The translations under genes were made by a program, and so were the position numbers. Positions 26,801-41,800 of a DNA stretch of 64,000 nucleotides are shown piece after piece. Where the stretch lies: the NCBI RefSeq assembly GCF_021869535.1, contig NW_026262690.1, positions 84,675,995 to 84,739,994 on the forward strand. The letters run 5' to 3'. Positions within the stretch are counted from its first letter, which is position 1, and each line of letters begins with the position of its first letter. Origin of the DNA: Mytilus californianus (lineage: Eukaryota > Mollusca > Bivalvia > Mytilida > Mytilidae). Under the pieces are notes generated by a model. That model worked only from the letters and a program-made list of their open reading frames with translations. It did no database searches and had not been told where the DNA came from.

Positions 26801-29800
26801 TCATTAGGTATATACACATTTGTGGGCCTATGTCGAAATTTGTCTTTTTTTCCAGAAAAGCTTTATTGTTCTCTGGCCAATTGACAGCAAACTATTAAAA
26901 TATATTTTGCAGCAGAATTTTCATTACAGTCATCAACATTTGTGCCTCTTTATTAAAGGTATCAATTTTTGAACCTACTCGTTCTTTACAACTCCTCTTA
27001 CATGGTTTATGTTATGTACATAAATCTTGATAGATTGTTTTATCAAAATATACAAATATGCGTATTGATATAAAATTTCAGTTCACAGACACTTTTGTGA
27101 TAACTTTGCAGCATGCTCAGGAAGAAAAATTCAGAGATGAAAAATAACAGTTATGTTGGGTTTTGTTCATTAGAAGAAAAATGTTAGACATGTTAACAAG
27201 ATGCAAAACATATCATTTTGATTGTCCAAAGCCCATTTATAAAGAAGTTTCTTGATCATATACATTGTATATCTGTATGTTATTTGTTGCAGTGTGTGAA
27301 GTTAGCCCAGAATTTGGAAAAATGTCTTGTACTTTGTTTTGGACCTTTATACTTTCGTTCTAAAAGACAAGTTTGCGCTTATGTTTAGTCAATTTCTAAA
27401 AAAGACTTATAATATTTATATGATCCATACATATTTGGTAAAAAGACCAGGAATATAATTGCTATATTGAAAAGCATGTTACACCAATATGGGTCAATGA
27501 CTAATGACCAATCAACAAATAAAATAAATATTAGTCATGCAATCATCATATTTATGTTATATGTATACATTCAAATATGAATTTTTCTGTATCTACCAGT
27601 TTCTATCACTGAACAGTAATCACTAATATGAAAATTAACAAATAAATTTTCTTTGTTCAAAGTTTTGGGTAAGTAAATATGGTTCAAGGTTATTAATTTT
27701 CTTTATTTTGTTCAACACTTTGAGTTTTATATTATTCCCTTGACATTTTATCATTATATGAATTTTCATGGGAGTTTTCCAGAACATTTTTCTTAAACCT
27801 ATTATTTTGCTTTTTTTTAATTTCTACAAATATTTTCATTATCAATTTTGATTGTTATTAATATTGCTTGCATTTCAAACAGGAATACCATGAATATATG
27901 CCTGAATTATGTAAGGTTTTTGCCAAATTAAGTGTGTCTTTTAGTAGAAAGCAAGTTTCTTCTGAAGTGTTGAATGTATAAATAACAAGTCTTGATGTAT
28001 TTTTAATAGACTATTTTTCATATTACTGACTTTTGACTACTGAGTATATAATTTTTTAATAGGTCGGTAACCTCCTCTGTGGTAGAACATTCTGGTACTC
28101 GGTCAAGTAAGAGCAACTAAAAGAAGTTAAATCAAGCTTAAAATCTGTGCAATTTGGGGAAAAATTAACTGTTTTCAATTGATTTTGTTGTGAACAGAAA
28201 ACATAAAACATTTATTTTTTCCCCCAACATTGCAACCGAAATCCGTGGAGAGATCTGATTCCTGAGGAGCAATTACACAAGACTGTAACGCAACACGTTG
28301 GATAAGTAAAATCTGGATCTGATTCCCATGGAGCATAATCCTCCGTGGGAATCAGATACAACGAATTACACTAAACAAAGTGTAATTCCTCCTCGTGATT
28401 CGGATCAGGATACCTGGTGTGAAAATGTGTTGAATGCGTGTGGATATGTTGACTTAACTAGTCGAGCTGTTAAAGTTAGAACTTTGATGAATTACAAATC
28501 ATAAAATATTTCTGTTTTACTGTTGATCCACATCAATATTGTTTTGAATTTAAATTTACTGGTTAACCATCATCTCATTGTGAAAAATTAAGATATGTTT
28601 TGTTTTACAGAAAATAGACAAGCCAAAGTACATGTTGTGTATTGCTTTTGCTGAGAATGGTGACGTTATAACTGGTGACTCAAATGGCAGCATAATTGTC
28701 TGGCCCAAAGGTTGGTATATACATAAACACATTGTCTTCACTAGACTGAGAGAAGTCATTTATCATACATTAATCATTTTCATGTTTGTTTATTGATTTA
28801 TAGTTAGTAAGGGCGCTGATTTTCCCTTTTGAATTATTTTACTTTTTGTCATGTTGTGTCTTCTATTGCTGACTTTACGGTATGGGTTTTGTTCATTGTT
28901 GAAGGCAGTATAGTGACCTAAGGTTGCTTACATCCAAATCATTTGGTCTCTGGTGGAAAGTTGTCTAATAAACAATCATACCAAATCTCCTTTTTTAGCT
29001 CACCTGGCCGGAAGGGCCAAGTGCAGGGCTTCCAAAACGGTCATATATTCCGGACATTTGTATAATGTCCGGTAAAAGTCCGGCTGGGCAAAGCATGAAA
29101 CGGTCATCTACTTTTTAGTTTTCAAGGCTTTCTTAAGAGACGGTCATTTTAACATAATTCGCGATCTTTTTGACCCAACCTTTTGCCTTTAACAGCCACA
29201 CATTTCCGGTCATAAAAGTGACATGATCATTAAGTACTATCAAAACAACCCCAACTTAAATACCTTCTAATTTTACTCAAGGCTTATTAGTTGTCGAACA
29301 GCTGAAATTAACCTGTTCAGGTGACAGGTAAACTATTTTGAACCGGACATTGATCGGTCTATCCAAAGTTATTTTCTTACATTTCAGCGGTTTGCATCTA
29401 ATTAATTTAGTCAAAAAGATTTAAATTATTAGAAATACGTTAAAAAATATGATTTCATGAAAAAATTAAATAGGTGAAAATGAAAAATCGTCATAACCAC
29501 GTTGTTTGAACCAGAGACATGTCTCTGTTTGAACTAATACACGTGTGCGCATGTGCGCAGGTGTGAAAATTAGTTATGCATCCTAATTTCTTCAAAAAAT
29601 GCTTAAATTGTCATTGATACCTTTATCTCACGTTTATTTCGAATATTTTCTTGAAGAAATAACGTAGAAAGAGCTACGTACACTCATTCATGCTTTGCAA
29701 ACGTACACGGAATTTACGTATCCGTCTCTGGTCCATGTTTTACCATTGTCAAGATAACATCCGGTATAAGATTTTAACGAATGTAAAGTTTTTGACAACG

Positions 29801-32800
29801 TTATTTTGCACAAATAAAGAGTCTAAGGCAGATATAAGTACGCTGATGTTGCACACTTCGAATGATGCACTGCCAATTTAACAGTTTATGTCAGAACTTC
29901 GAATTTGAATCAAAGAAAGTTAAATATCTTTTTTTTTTAATGTCAATCATTGGGATGGCCAACTCAGCAACTGAATACCATACTTGCCTTTTGTTTATTT
30001 AGTCTTAAGGGATTAAAATCGGGATAATATATAAAATGTCCGGCTGGCTAAAAATAATTTTGGAAGCCCTGGCCAAGTGAGCTTTTCTCATCACTTGGCG
30101 TCCGTCGTCCGTCGTCGTTAGCTGTTTACAAAAATCTTCTCCTCTGAAACCACTGGGCCAAATTTAACTAAACTTGGCCACAATCATCATTAGGGTATCT
30201 AGTTTAAAAAATGTGTCCGATGACCCCGCCAACCAACCAAGATGGCCACCATGGCTAAAAATAGAACATAGGGGTACAGTAAATGTAGATTTTGGCTGAA
30301 ATCTCTGAAACCAAAGCATTTAGAGTAAATCTGACAAGGGTAAAACTGATTATCAGGTCAAGATCTATCTGCCCTGAAATTTTCAGACAAATCTGACAAC
30401 CTGTTGTTGGGTTGCTGCCCCTGAATTGGTAGTTTTAAGGAAATTTTGCAATTTTTCGTTATTATCTTGAATATTATTATAGATAGAGATAAACTGTAAA
30501 CAGCAATAATGTTCAGCAAAGTAAGATCTACAAATAAGTTGTCATGACCAAAATTGACAGTCGACCCCTTTAGGAGTTATTGCCCTTAATAGTCAATTTT
30601 TAACATTTTTTTGTAAAATTTTGTAATCTTTTACAAAAATCTTCTTCTCTGAAACTACTGAGACAAATTTAACCCTACTTGGCCATAATCATTATAAGGG
30701 TATCTAGTTTAAAAAATATGTCCGATGACCCTGCCTTCCAACCATCATGGCCAACTTGGTTAAAAATAGAACATAGGGGTGAAATGCAGTTTTTGGTTTA
30801 TATCTCTGAAACTAAAGCATTTAGAGCAAATATGACAGGTGGCAAAAATGTTCATCAGATTTAGATTTATCTGCCCTGAAATTTTCAGACGAATCCGACA
30901 ACTCGTTGTTGGGTTGCTGCCCCTGAGTTAGTAATTTTACAAAAATTTTGCAGTTTTTTGTTATTATCTTAGATATCATTATAATATATAATATCTAATA
31001 CTATTAATTATGATTTTAACCTTATTTTACATGATTTCCAAAGCATCAGTAAATACAGGTGAGCGACACAGGCTCTTGAGAGCCTCTAGTTTTGTATACA
31101 GATAAATTTAGGCATTATTTGAATACCATATGAAAATACTCTCCAGGTATCGTGCTTCAAAGAAAAACCATTCTTTCTGTTTTTAAAGCTTTTACAATAA
31201 TTTGAAAATTTTCAAAAAATGTATGTAACAGGTTTATATGTTTGTAAGAAGTGACTCAAGTAGGGGTATGCTTTAATATCTAGACTACATACACGTATTA
31301 CTGCAAAGGCAATCTTTCCTCATAATCAGTTGGAGTTTGCCTGTCAGTTTAAACTTTTGCAAAGTGTACTGTTCCATTGAAATAAGTACAATAGCGATTG
31401 TTCTCTGTGGAGTTCATTCAATGGGAACTTCAAATTTCTCTTTGAAAAACCAATTATTCAATTTTAATTTGACTGTACATAAAAATAAACGTGATGAAAA
31501 CTCATGTGCCAATACTGAATAATGACACATATTGTCTGAGCAAAAAATGATAATTACATATTATGTCAATAATAGACTACTGAAGAAGACAGTACAGAAA
31601 AGTAAAACTTGCAAAAATTTACAAGAGGAAGCTGAAGATAACTAACTAATGATGAAAATACATGTACCAATACTTAACACTTGGTGTCAGGAACCTTTAA
31701 TTCAGTGGTTCATGTCTTTTATAATTTTGTTTTTAGTAAATTGTATTGTATAAATTAGGCAGTTACTGTTAGTTTTCTCTTTTGATTTTTTTTTACATTT
31801 TTCATGTTGGGCCTTTTATAGCTGACTATACTATGGGTTTTTCTCATAGTTGAAGACCGTACAGTGACCTATAATTGATTTTGTCTTCTATATTTGAACT
31901 GTGGTGGATAGTTGTCTCATTTGCAATCATACCATATCTCATTATTTGTATACTAATGCAGATAACCATATTTGCTTAATATTGGCAAGCTCCTACAAAA
32001 TTTGGGTGACATGACACATGTGATGTTTTAGTAAGGATTAGAATATTTGAACATGTCATGTTTTCTGTTTATAGGAAGCACTAAGGCAGGTCAAGCAATA
32101 ACTGGTGCACATGAAGGTGGAATATTTTCTATATGTGTAGACCCAGAGGATGGAACCATATTAACAGGGGGAGGAAAGGATAGAAAAATTGTACAATGGG
32201 ACAGTTCATATCAACGTACTGGACTCACAAAAGAGGTTATTAGTTATATTTTATGTCTCAGTTAAAAGATCTAGCGGTACTGGTTTTTCTTGTAAACAAT
32301 TGCTGTCATTCATAATTAGGGCCCTGCCGAATGGCGGCCGCCCTATAGTGATCAGTCTGTCCGTCCGTCTGTCCGTCCGCCCATCCGTCCGTAACAAATC
32401 GTGTCCGCTCTATATCTAGAGAACCGTTATGATTTCAAAGTTTATACTTGACATGTATATTAACCAACACCAGAGGATGTGTCATAATGTATGTTCAACT
32501 TCCTAGGTCAAAGGTCAAGGTCAAAAACTTTGGTTTTAGTTGACAACCCCATGTCCTATGGTAAAGATCGTGTCCGCTCTATATCTTGAGAACCGTTATG
32601 ATTTCAAAGTTTATACTTGATATGTATATTAACCAACACCAGAGGGTGTGTCATAATGTATGTACAACTTCCTAGGTCAAAGGTCAATGTCAAAAACTTT
32701 GGTTTTAGTTGACAACTCCATGTCCTATGTTAAAGATCTTGTCTGCTCTATATCTTGAGAACCGTTATGATTTCAAAGTTTATACTTGATATGTATATAA

Positions 32801-35800
32801 ACCAACACCAGAGGGTGTGTCATAATTTATGTACAACTTCCTAGGTCAAAGGTCAAGGTCAAAAACTTTGGTTTCATTTGACAACCCCATGTCCAATGAT
32901 AAAGATACAAATTTTTTACCACGCATTATTCACAGCAGGGCCCACAGAGATGGCTCCCATCTCAATGATATCTAGTTATTTTTATAATGACATGGATTTT
33001 GAATTTGTGAACTGTTTTGCTTGTCAAATATTTTGATAAACACAAAAAATATATTTATTTATTTGAAAAAAATTTTTTTGCAATTAACAAAAATAATAAT
33101 TTGATGTACTTATTATTTTTCCAGATAGGTGAAGAGTATGGTGGTGTTAGAATGATCAGTAAAGGTCAAGGGGGACCAACATTGATTGGAACTACAAAAA
33201 ATGCAATACTATGTGGATCATTGGACTTAGAGCTTCAACCTTTAGTTCAGGTATGTTTAAGATTTGGTTGGACCAGTATTAATTGCAACTACTAAGAATG
33301 TAATACTGTGTGGATCTCTTGACCTAGAGCTACAACCTATAGTTCAGGTATGCGTTAAGTTTTTAGCAGACCAAATCTAATAGGAACTATAAAGAATGCA
33401 ATACTGTGTAGGTTACTTGACCCAGAGCTTCGCCCTTTAGTTCAGGGAAGTGTTCAGGCATTGATTAGGTCAAGTTGATATAGATGAAAGAAAAAAATAC
33501 ACATCATGTTAAGCAATCTCAGTGGTGATCTGATAATTCTGTCTTAGTTTCTGCTAGAAATACAGCAGGAGGAAGATCGTAGAAATGAAAACTCCATTCT
33601 AATCTGTGCAAATAATATTGTAACACGAAATGTGTAGGAATCACATAGATAAATCTTGGGTTATTTTTTGTGCATGATTTTCAATAATAAATGCACAGAT
33701 TAAATTCTGTATTTGCTGAAAAATTAGTTTGTTGTTACAGTTACTTTGAATCTGTATTGATGTGGATTCATGTATTTTTGTGGATTGAAAAAATATTATA
33801 TTTTTTGGATATTTGATTTTGTGGTTTGCCAAAGTTTGCATATTAGCCTATAGAAAATGTGTACTTTGTGACCGTTTGAATTTGTGGTTAATTTATATTC
33901 GCGAAAATTAGTATCCCAAGGATTATAATGAATCCAGAGTAATACTGATATAAGTTATACTGTAGGTTATATTAACTTTCTGATGAATTATTGAGTCTAG
34001 CCCATACTTAATACTTATTCTTCTTGCTGTAGGGCCATATTGATGAGTTGTGGGGACTTGCCTGTCATCCATCACAACAACAGTTCTTGACTGCAGGATC
34101 AGATAAAATGATTCACATGTGGGACAGTACAGCTAAGACAGCTGTGTGGTCTTTAGAACTACCGGTAAGTCTGAAGACCTGATGTGCAACCTCATATGGA
34201 AAGGCATTACAAAGAGACATTGTAACAAAACGTGCTTTAATTGTTGTTAATGCTAATAATTTGTCTGACATAAGGGCAATGTATTTGTTTTAAAAAAAAA
34301 TAGGCTTTGCTGTCTGCTTTATGAAGGAATTTAGATATCTTGTTACAAATGACTGTAATCATAATTTATATTTTTAATTACTTAAAAAAAAGAAATGTTA
34401 AAATGTTCTATCACAGTTTGCATAAATGTCAACTTTGATAAGAGATACAATTGTAGGTTATTTAATTAATATCATTTTATCTTCTTTTAAAACATTGAGT
34501 ACTTTACAATATAGAAAATACAATATTAAGCAATTTAATATATTGTTTAATTCAATTTACTGTTTGTTTTGCAGGACCCTGGACATTCATGTTGTTTCAG
34601 TCCAGATGGCAGTGCAGTAGTTGTTGGCATGGAAACAGGCAGATGGGTTGCCATAGATACATCAACACACAGTATAGTGGCTGAGCATACTGATGGCAAT
34701 GAACAGATAGAATGTTGTTTATTTTCACCAGGTAATATTTATTATAAATTATGATAATTTTTTTTGTCGAGCCTGCAATATTTTGTCACAGAAATGAGAC
34801 ATGGTGATCCTACATTCCCTTGTTGGCTGTGTCAACATTTAGGTTCAATCTGTGGTTAAAGGTTTTTTAAGACGTCAATAGCTGTCAAATCTTCATGGAT
34901 TTTTATGAAACCTTGATAAAAGACTTTTTTATTAAGAAAGTATTTGTAGCAAAATTTGAAAATATTTTATTTCATTGTTCCATATTTTACTGATACATGG
35001 ATTTTTGTTTGCATTAAAAATTTAGATACAATCTGGGATAAATAAGAATAAAAATATTTAATTTTTTGTCAAACCTTATTTATGAATGTTCTGAAACTTA
35101 CACAGAAGTTTTTTTCATGATTAAGAAATATCATTGGAAGAAAAAAGATTTTATTATTTCCATATTTTTCGGAAAAATGGACTTGGATTTTGTGGTCAAC
35201 TTCTCACTTTAACACTGACGGCAGCAATCACAGACGAGGAACAGGGTTCTGTGGAACCTTTGACATTTTTTGTAGACCGTAGGTTTGCATGACCAAATAT
35301 AAAAAAATATAACAACCAAACAAAAGTATCTTGTACAAAAACAACCTAAGTTCACCTAGACTCACATCAATACCAATACCTTATTCATAATTTCAAAATC
35401 ATGGCAAATAAAAAATAAAAAAGCCAATTACAAGCTCATATTTGAATTAACGTTTTTATACATGTGCAAAAGTAAACAATAAATAATTCAAGTCAATTAT
35501 TAATTTAAATTTGTATTTTATGGTAAAAAAAAAAAATCTGTTTCTTCAGCAAAATTTAAAATTTAGAAATAAATCATGTTTTTACACAGCTCTTTTGTTA
35601 TAAGAATAAAATGCACTGATAAATTATGAAAGGGGGGAAACAACTTATATTCATTATTTTTTAAGGGGAATTCCATCGAGAAATGCAGATGATATTGGAT
35701 TAAATTAATTTTTTGGGCTACAAAATGCCTAAATCAAGTTATAAAAAAGATTCTGCATATTTTGAATTGATGAAATACATCTTGTTCCTGTAATGTTGTT

Positions 35801-38800
35801 ACTATCCATGTTCAATAACGTTTTATTTTTTTAATTTTTAAGATGGATCCCATTTAGCTCTTGGTTCTAGGGACAATTATATATATGTTTACAATGTCGA
35901 GGCTGGTGGACAGAAATACAATCGTATTGGTCGATGTCATGTAAGTTGATATATTTATTATTAAGTCTCCCAAACGAAGTTTGGGAAGACTTATTGTTTT
36001 TGCTCAGTTCTTATTATTATTATTATTATTCTTCTTCTTCTTCTTCTTCTTCTTCTTCTTCTTCTTCTTCTTCTTCTTCTTCTTCTTCTTCTTCTTCTTC
36101 CGCCGCTTTTAAATTTGAACTTGTCCGCACCCGTTCTCCAAAACCGCTTGTCGGATTAACTTAGGGTTTCACAATATGTTAGACTAACATGTCTAGTGGT
36201 GCAATCAGGGTTTTGTTTTTGCAATGGGGTTTATAAAGGGGTACTTTGAGGGGCAAAAAGAAAAGAGGGTTTTACTATAGAACCCTATGGGATTTTATTT
36301 TTTTAAATTTTCAAATGATTATAAATTGAAAACCGTTCGTGATAGACACAAACTTTTTAATTGAAAATGTTCTAAATGATAAAGCCCATTAAATGAAATA
36401 CAGGGTTAGTCCCCAGGGGTCACCCCCACCCCCTGCCATTTAAGAAAGTTCTAATACCTTGTAAGTGGTCAAGATCCCCACCCCTAAACCATATATATTC
36501 TGGTTTGTCATGCTAAGATGGTTTGAATGATATACAGGGTTAGTCCCCAGGGGTCATCCCCACCCCCTGTCATTTGAGAAAGTTCTAATATCTTGTAAAT
36601 GGTCGAGATCCCCACCCCTAAACCATATATATTCTGGTTTGTCATGATAAAGCACATCAAATGTAATACAGGGTTAGTCCCCAGGGGTCACCCCCACCCC
36701 CTGCCATTTAAGAAAGTTCTAATATCTTCTAAGTTGTCAAGATCCCCACCCCTAAACCATATATATTCTCGTTTGTCATGCTAAGATGGTTTGAATGATA
36801 TACAGGGTTAGTCCCCAGGGGTCATCCCGATCCCCTGCCATTTGAGAAAGTTCTAATATCTTGTAAATGGTCGAGATCCCCACCCCTAAACCATATATAT
36901 TCTGGTTTGTCATGATAAAGCACATCAAATGAAATACAGGGTTAGTCCCCAGGGGTTACCCCCAGCCCCTGCCATTTAAGAAAGTTCTAATATCTTGAAA
37001 GTGGTCAAGATCCCCACCCCTAAACCATATATATTCTGGTTTGTTATGCTAAGATGGTTTGAATGATATACAGGGTTAGTCCCCAGGGGTCATCCCGACC
37101 CCCTGCCATTTTAGAAAGTTCTAATATCTTGTAAATGGTCGAGATCCCCACCCCTAAATCATATATATTCTGGTTTGTCATGATAAAGCACATCAAATGT
37201 TATACAGGGTAAGTCCCCAGGGGTCACCCCCACCCCCTGCCATTTAAGAAAGTTCTAATATCTTCTAAGTGGTCAAGATCCCCACCCCTAAACCATATAT
37301 ATTCTGGTTTGTCATGCTGAGATGGTTTGAATGATATACAGGGTAAGTCCCCAGGGGTCATCCCGACCCCCTGCCATTTGAGAAAGTTCTAATATCTTGT
37401 AAATGGTCGAGATCCCCACCCCTAAACCATATATATTCTGGTTTGTCATGATAAAGCACATCAAATGTTATACAGGGTTAGTCCCCAGCGGTCACCCCCA
37501 CCCCTTGCCATTTGAGAAAGTTCTAATATCTTGTAAATGGTCGAGATCCCCACCCCTAAACCATATATATTCTGGTTTGTCATGATAAAGCACATCAAAT
37601 GAAATACAGGGTTAGTCTCCAGGGGTCACCCCCACCCCTTGCCATTTAAGAAAGTTCTAATATCTTGTAAATGGTCGAGATCCCCACCCCTAAACCATAT
37701 ATATTCTGGTTTGTCATGATAAAGCACATCAAATGTTATACAGGGTAAGTCCCCAGGGGTCACCCCCACCCCCTGCCATTTAAGAAAGTTCTAATATCTT
37801 CTAAGTGGTCAAGATCCCCACCCCTAAACCATATATATTCTGGTTTGTCATGCTGAGATGGTTTGAATGATATACAGGGTAAGTCCCCAGGGGTCATCCC
37901 GACCCCCTGCCATTTGAGAAAGTTCTAATATCTTGTAAATGGTCGAGATCCCCACCCCTAAACCATATATATTCCTATTTGTCATGTCTCGAACATTTGA
38001 ATGACGTATACGGTCAGTCCCCAGGGGTTCCCCCAACCCCCAATGTTCTAATATCTTGTAAATGGTTGAGATCGCCACCCCTAAACCATATATATTCCTG
38101 TTCGTCATGTAATGAACATTTGAATGACGTATAGGGCCAGTCCCCAGGGGTTCCTCCCCACCCCCAATATTCTAGTATCTTGTAAATGGTTGAGATCCCC
38201 ACCCCTAAACCATATATATTCTGGTTTGTCATGCCAAGATGATTTGAATGATATACAAGGTTAGTCCCCAGGCATCACTAATGCATATAACTTTACTGGA
38301 CCAAACCAATTTTCAATGGACGTTGCCCAATGTCAGGCGACCCTGGGAATTACGAATTATGGGAGCTTCGTTTGGGAGACTTCGTAACAGCATCCTGTTA
38401 CAATCATTTCTTGTTAGTTATGATATTAAGTGCTGTTTGAATTACCAAAATATTTGAATTGCATTACAAAATGATCTTCTGAAGTTGAGAAAATTGTAAT
38501 AAACAACAAAGAGAAAAACTACATGTTATTTTAGAAAAGGCATAACATTATTTTCTCTGGTATGAATCATTCCAGAAATGACCAAAAGGAGAGAGAGGAA
38601 TTGCTCAAGTGTAAATATTATTACATGTACTTGCATACCTGTCAACCTCTTAAACTGAAAATGCAGGTTATGACCTGCATTGAAGAAGAAAATGTCAGGT
38701 CATAAGGCGTACCAACTTTTTCGGTCCAAGTTTAGTATTAAGAGTTTTTTTTTATGCCACGCCATAGCGGAGGGGGCATTAAGTTTTACCCTTGTCCGTC

Positions 38801-41800
38801 TGTACGTATGTATGTACGTCCAAAAGTTGGTTTCCGTTCTCTAACTTTAGTTTGCCTTTACCAAATGTTATGAAACTTAGAAACTTATACATAATGCTTA
38901 TTACCACAAAACACAGATCAAGTTTGAATGTTGATGTTGTCACTTTAACCGTTCTAGAGTTATGCCCCTTTACAAATGAAAAAATTGCTGAATTTTTCAT
39001 TTCCGTTCTCTAACTTTAGTTTGCCTCAACCAAATGTTATGAAACTTATACACAATGCTTATTACCACAATTCACAGATCAAGTTTGAATTTTGGTGGCG
39101 TCACTTTTAGTTCTAGAGTTATGCCCCTTTACAAATGGAAAAATTGCTGAATTTTTCGTTTCCGTTCTCTAACTTAAGTTAGCCTCAACCAAATGTTATG
39201 AAACTTATACACAATGCTTATTACCACAAAATGCAGATCAAGTTTGAATTTTAGGGGCGTCACTTTTACTGTTTAGAGTTATGCCCTTTTACAAATGGAA
39301 AAATTGCTGAATTTTTTTTTTTCTGTTCTCTAACAAGTTTGCCTCAACCAAATGTTATGAAACTTATACACAATACTTATTACCACAAAACTCAGATCAA
39401 GTACAAATATGGGTAGCATCACTTTTACTGTTCTTCAGTAATGTCCCTTTATAACTTTATATGATATTCAAGTGGGGGCATCATCTGTGTTCCATGGACA
39501 CATTCCCCATTTATTTATATACTATAACATATACATGTACCACTGAGTTTCCTAAAAATAATCACTTTTGTATTTGATAAGTATATAAATATTTATCATA
39601 AATTAAATATCTTTCTAAAGCAATGCCCTTTTATTGTTTTATTCACACTAGTTTACTTGTTTTTATTAATGAATGTCATAAACCCCAGCTAATCAATTAT
39701 AGCTAATGTGCTCCTATACACAGGAGGAAGATAAATAGAAAGAAGTTAGTGTGTTTCCTTTCAGTGTAATATCTAGAGCATATGGATTTGATCCTTAAAG
39801 CTTTTACATTTAAGTGACAACAAAATTATTCTCTCCAACAGAAATGTATTAAAAGGTTCAAATTATTTTAAAATGATTCTTGCAAACGGCAAATCTTTTA
39901 ATCAGGACATAAAATTGTTACTTTTCAATCAAATGTAATGTTTTGGTAGCTGTCATTGGCATGGTAAATAAGCAAATTCTAATTTGTTTACCTTTTCAAA
40001 GGAAAAACACCGATCAAACCGAAAGTATATTTGACTTCTAAATACAGGAAACAATACTGTAAAGTAAAATAATTTATATGACTTTTGTACCATTGATATA
40101 ATGAAAGCTTGAAATTATAATAAGTTTTATTAAAATTTTTACAAGTCTTTGTATTGCAATTGATGTGGAGACCTCTGTTGTCTTTATTCAAAGTGAAAAT
40201 TATAGGATCTGCCTTTAAAAAAAAAGATGACATTGATGGTCTTAAAATTGTCAAATGAGACTGTCACTTTTACAAAGAAAAACTTTTTTATATAAAATAC
40301 CTCTTTTCCAAATAATTACAGGGACATAGTAGTTTTATTACACATATTGACTGGTCAGCTGATGGAAAATATATATGCAGTAACTCAGGAGATTATGAAG
40401 TTCTATTCTGTAAGTAATTTTATGTTACTTTTTCTGTATGAAATATCTTTTCCTTGATATATAAAATGCTTTTGAAATTTTTTAGGGTTAAATTAATATT
40501 TCAATGCTTTCAGGCACAATCAGTTGTCCATATTTTAGATAGATAAGACTATTTAATTAAGTCATTAAAATCATTTCAGTTTTGAAGTTTGGCATTCCAT
40601 AAATCTTTCTTATAGGTTTTTACAAAGACTATAATTAATTTCATAAAGAAAATATTTTGAAACCTTCAATTCAAGTTTGTTTATGCCATGAGTTTTAGTA
40701 TGAATTTGACAGTTTGAAAAATGGAGCCTGACCTTCAAGTCCTTTAAAAATGACCAAAATTATGAGAAAATTTTTCGGGATCCTTGGATAAGAGGCATCC
40801 ATACTTCTTGCTTACTCAAATGACCAATTATTATATTTATAAATGATTGGAAAATAATTTATACAGTTCAGCTAAATGAAATTCTAGATATCATTTGTTT
40901 ATTTCTGTCTTTGGGTTGCTGTCTCATTGACATACAAATGGTCTTTATTCATTTTAAATCAACCTGATAACTGGTAGTATGTGTCAATGATTTGCCTTAA
41001 TCTTTCAGGGAACATACCCAGTTGTGAGCAAGAGACCTCATCTTCCTCATTAAGAGATGTTGAATGGGCTTCACAAAACTGTACCTTGTCGTTTGCCACT
41101 GCAGGTAAATATATAACAGTAACAGACCAATACGTAAATGGTGTTGCTTAATTCCCCTTTCAAACTCTGAAGCATTCTGGGTAATATTTTAAAGTCATAC
41201 TCCAGAACATTGCTATTGGTTAACAACATACTAAACAATGGCGATACAACCTATGATGGGATGTTATTTTCATATTATATACGCATACCTGCCAACATTT
41301 CAAAATGCCCATTGGGGTTTTATGTGCAAGATGGCTCTTATAGTCCTACAAAACCTTCCAATGTATTTTAATGTTGTTTTTTTGCTGCTTCATACTTTAA
41401 CAATCCTACAGCCATGGTAAAATTGATTGTTATACGACCGCAAAAATTTTGCGTTCGTATATTGGTATCGCGTCGTCTTCGTCGTTGTCCGAAGACACAT
41501 TGGTTTCCGGACAATAACTTTTGTTTAGGAAGGTTGGGATTGATTTTGGGGGTTATGGTCCCAGCAGTTCAGGAATTAGGGGCCAAAATGGGGCCCAAAT
41601 AAGCATTTTTCTAGTTTCCGGACAATAACTTGTGAAATGGTATATGGATCTCTCTGAAACTATACCACAAGTTACCATATCACAAAGGGATGGTAAGAAT
41701 TTGCTTTGCGGGGGGGTTATGGCTCAAACTGTTTAGGAATAAGGGGCAAAAAAGGGGGAAAAACAAGGGTTTCCAGGTTAATGGACAATTACTTAAGGAA

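Larger units (their letters stand above)
35963..38382. mobile_element. TIR-bounded element carrying a satellite array
   Basis: Perfect 17-bp inverted ends, aagtctcccaaacgaag (35963-35979) and cttcgtttgggagactt (38366-38382). The left end is also half of a local palindrome (aagtctcccaaacgaag / tttgggaagactta). Next inside comes an (att)n(ctt)n microsatellite, about 36010-36098, then the 134-bp tandem array. No protein is encoded; the serine-rich frame over ctt is an artefact. It sits in the intron between two EML propeller exons. Confidence 0.85.

Noticed and set aside
32189..32419. Frames containing RPSVRLSVRPSVR-like repeats (also near 25827, 4551 and 63545)
   Set aside because: Translation of the gtccgtctgtcc microsatellite at the start of tandem-core elements.
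35934..36164. Frame with a long poly-serine tract
   Set aside because: Produced by reading a (CTT)n-type microsatellite; not a protein.
36390..38275. CRISPR-like regularly spaced repeats
   Set aside because: Whole 134-bp units are repeated with no unique spacers, in a eukaryotic intron; this is a satellite.
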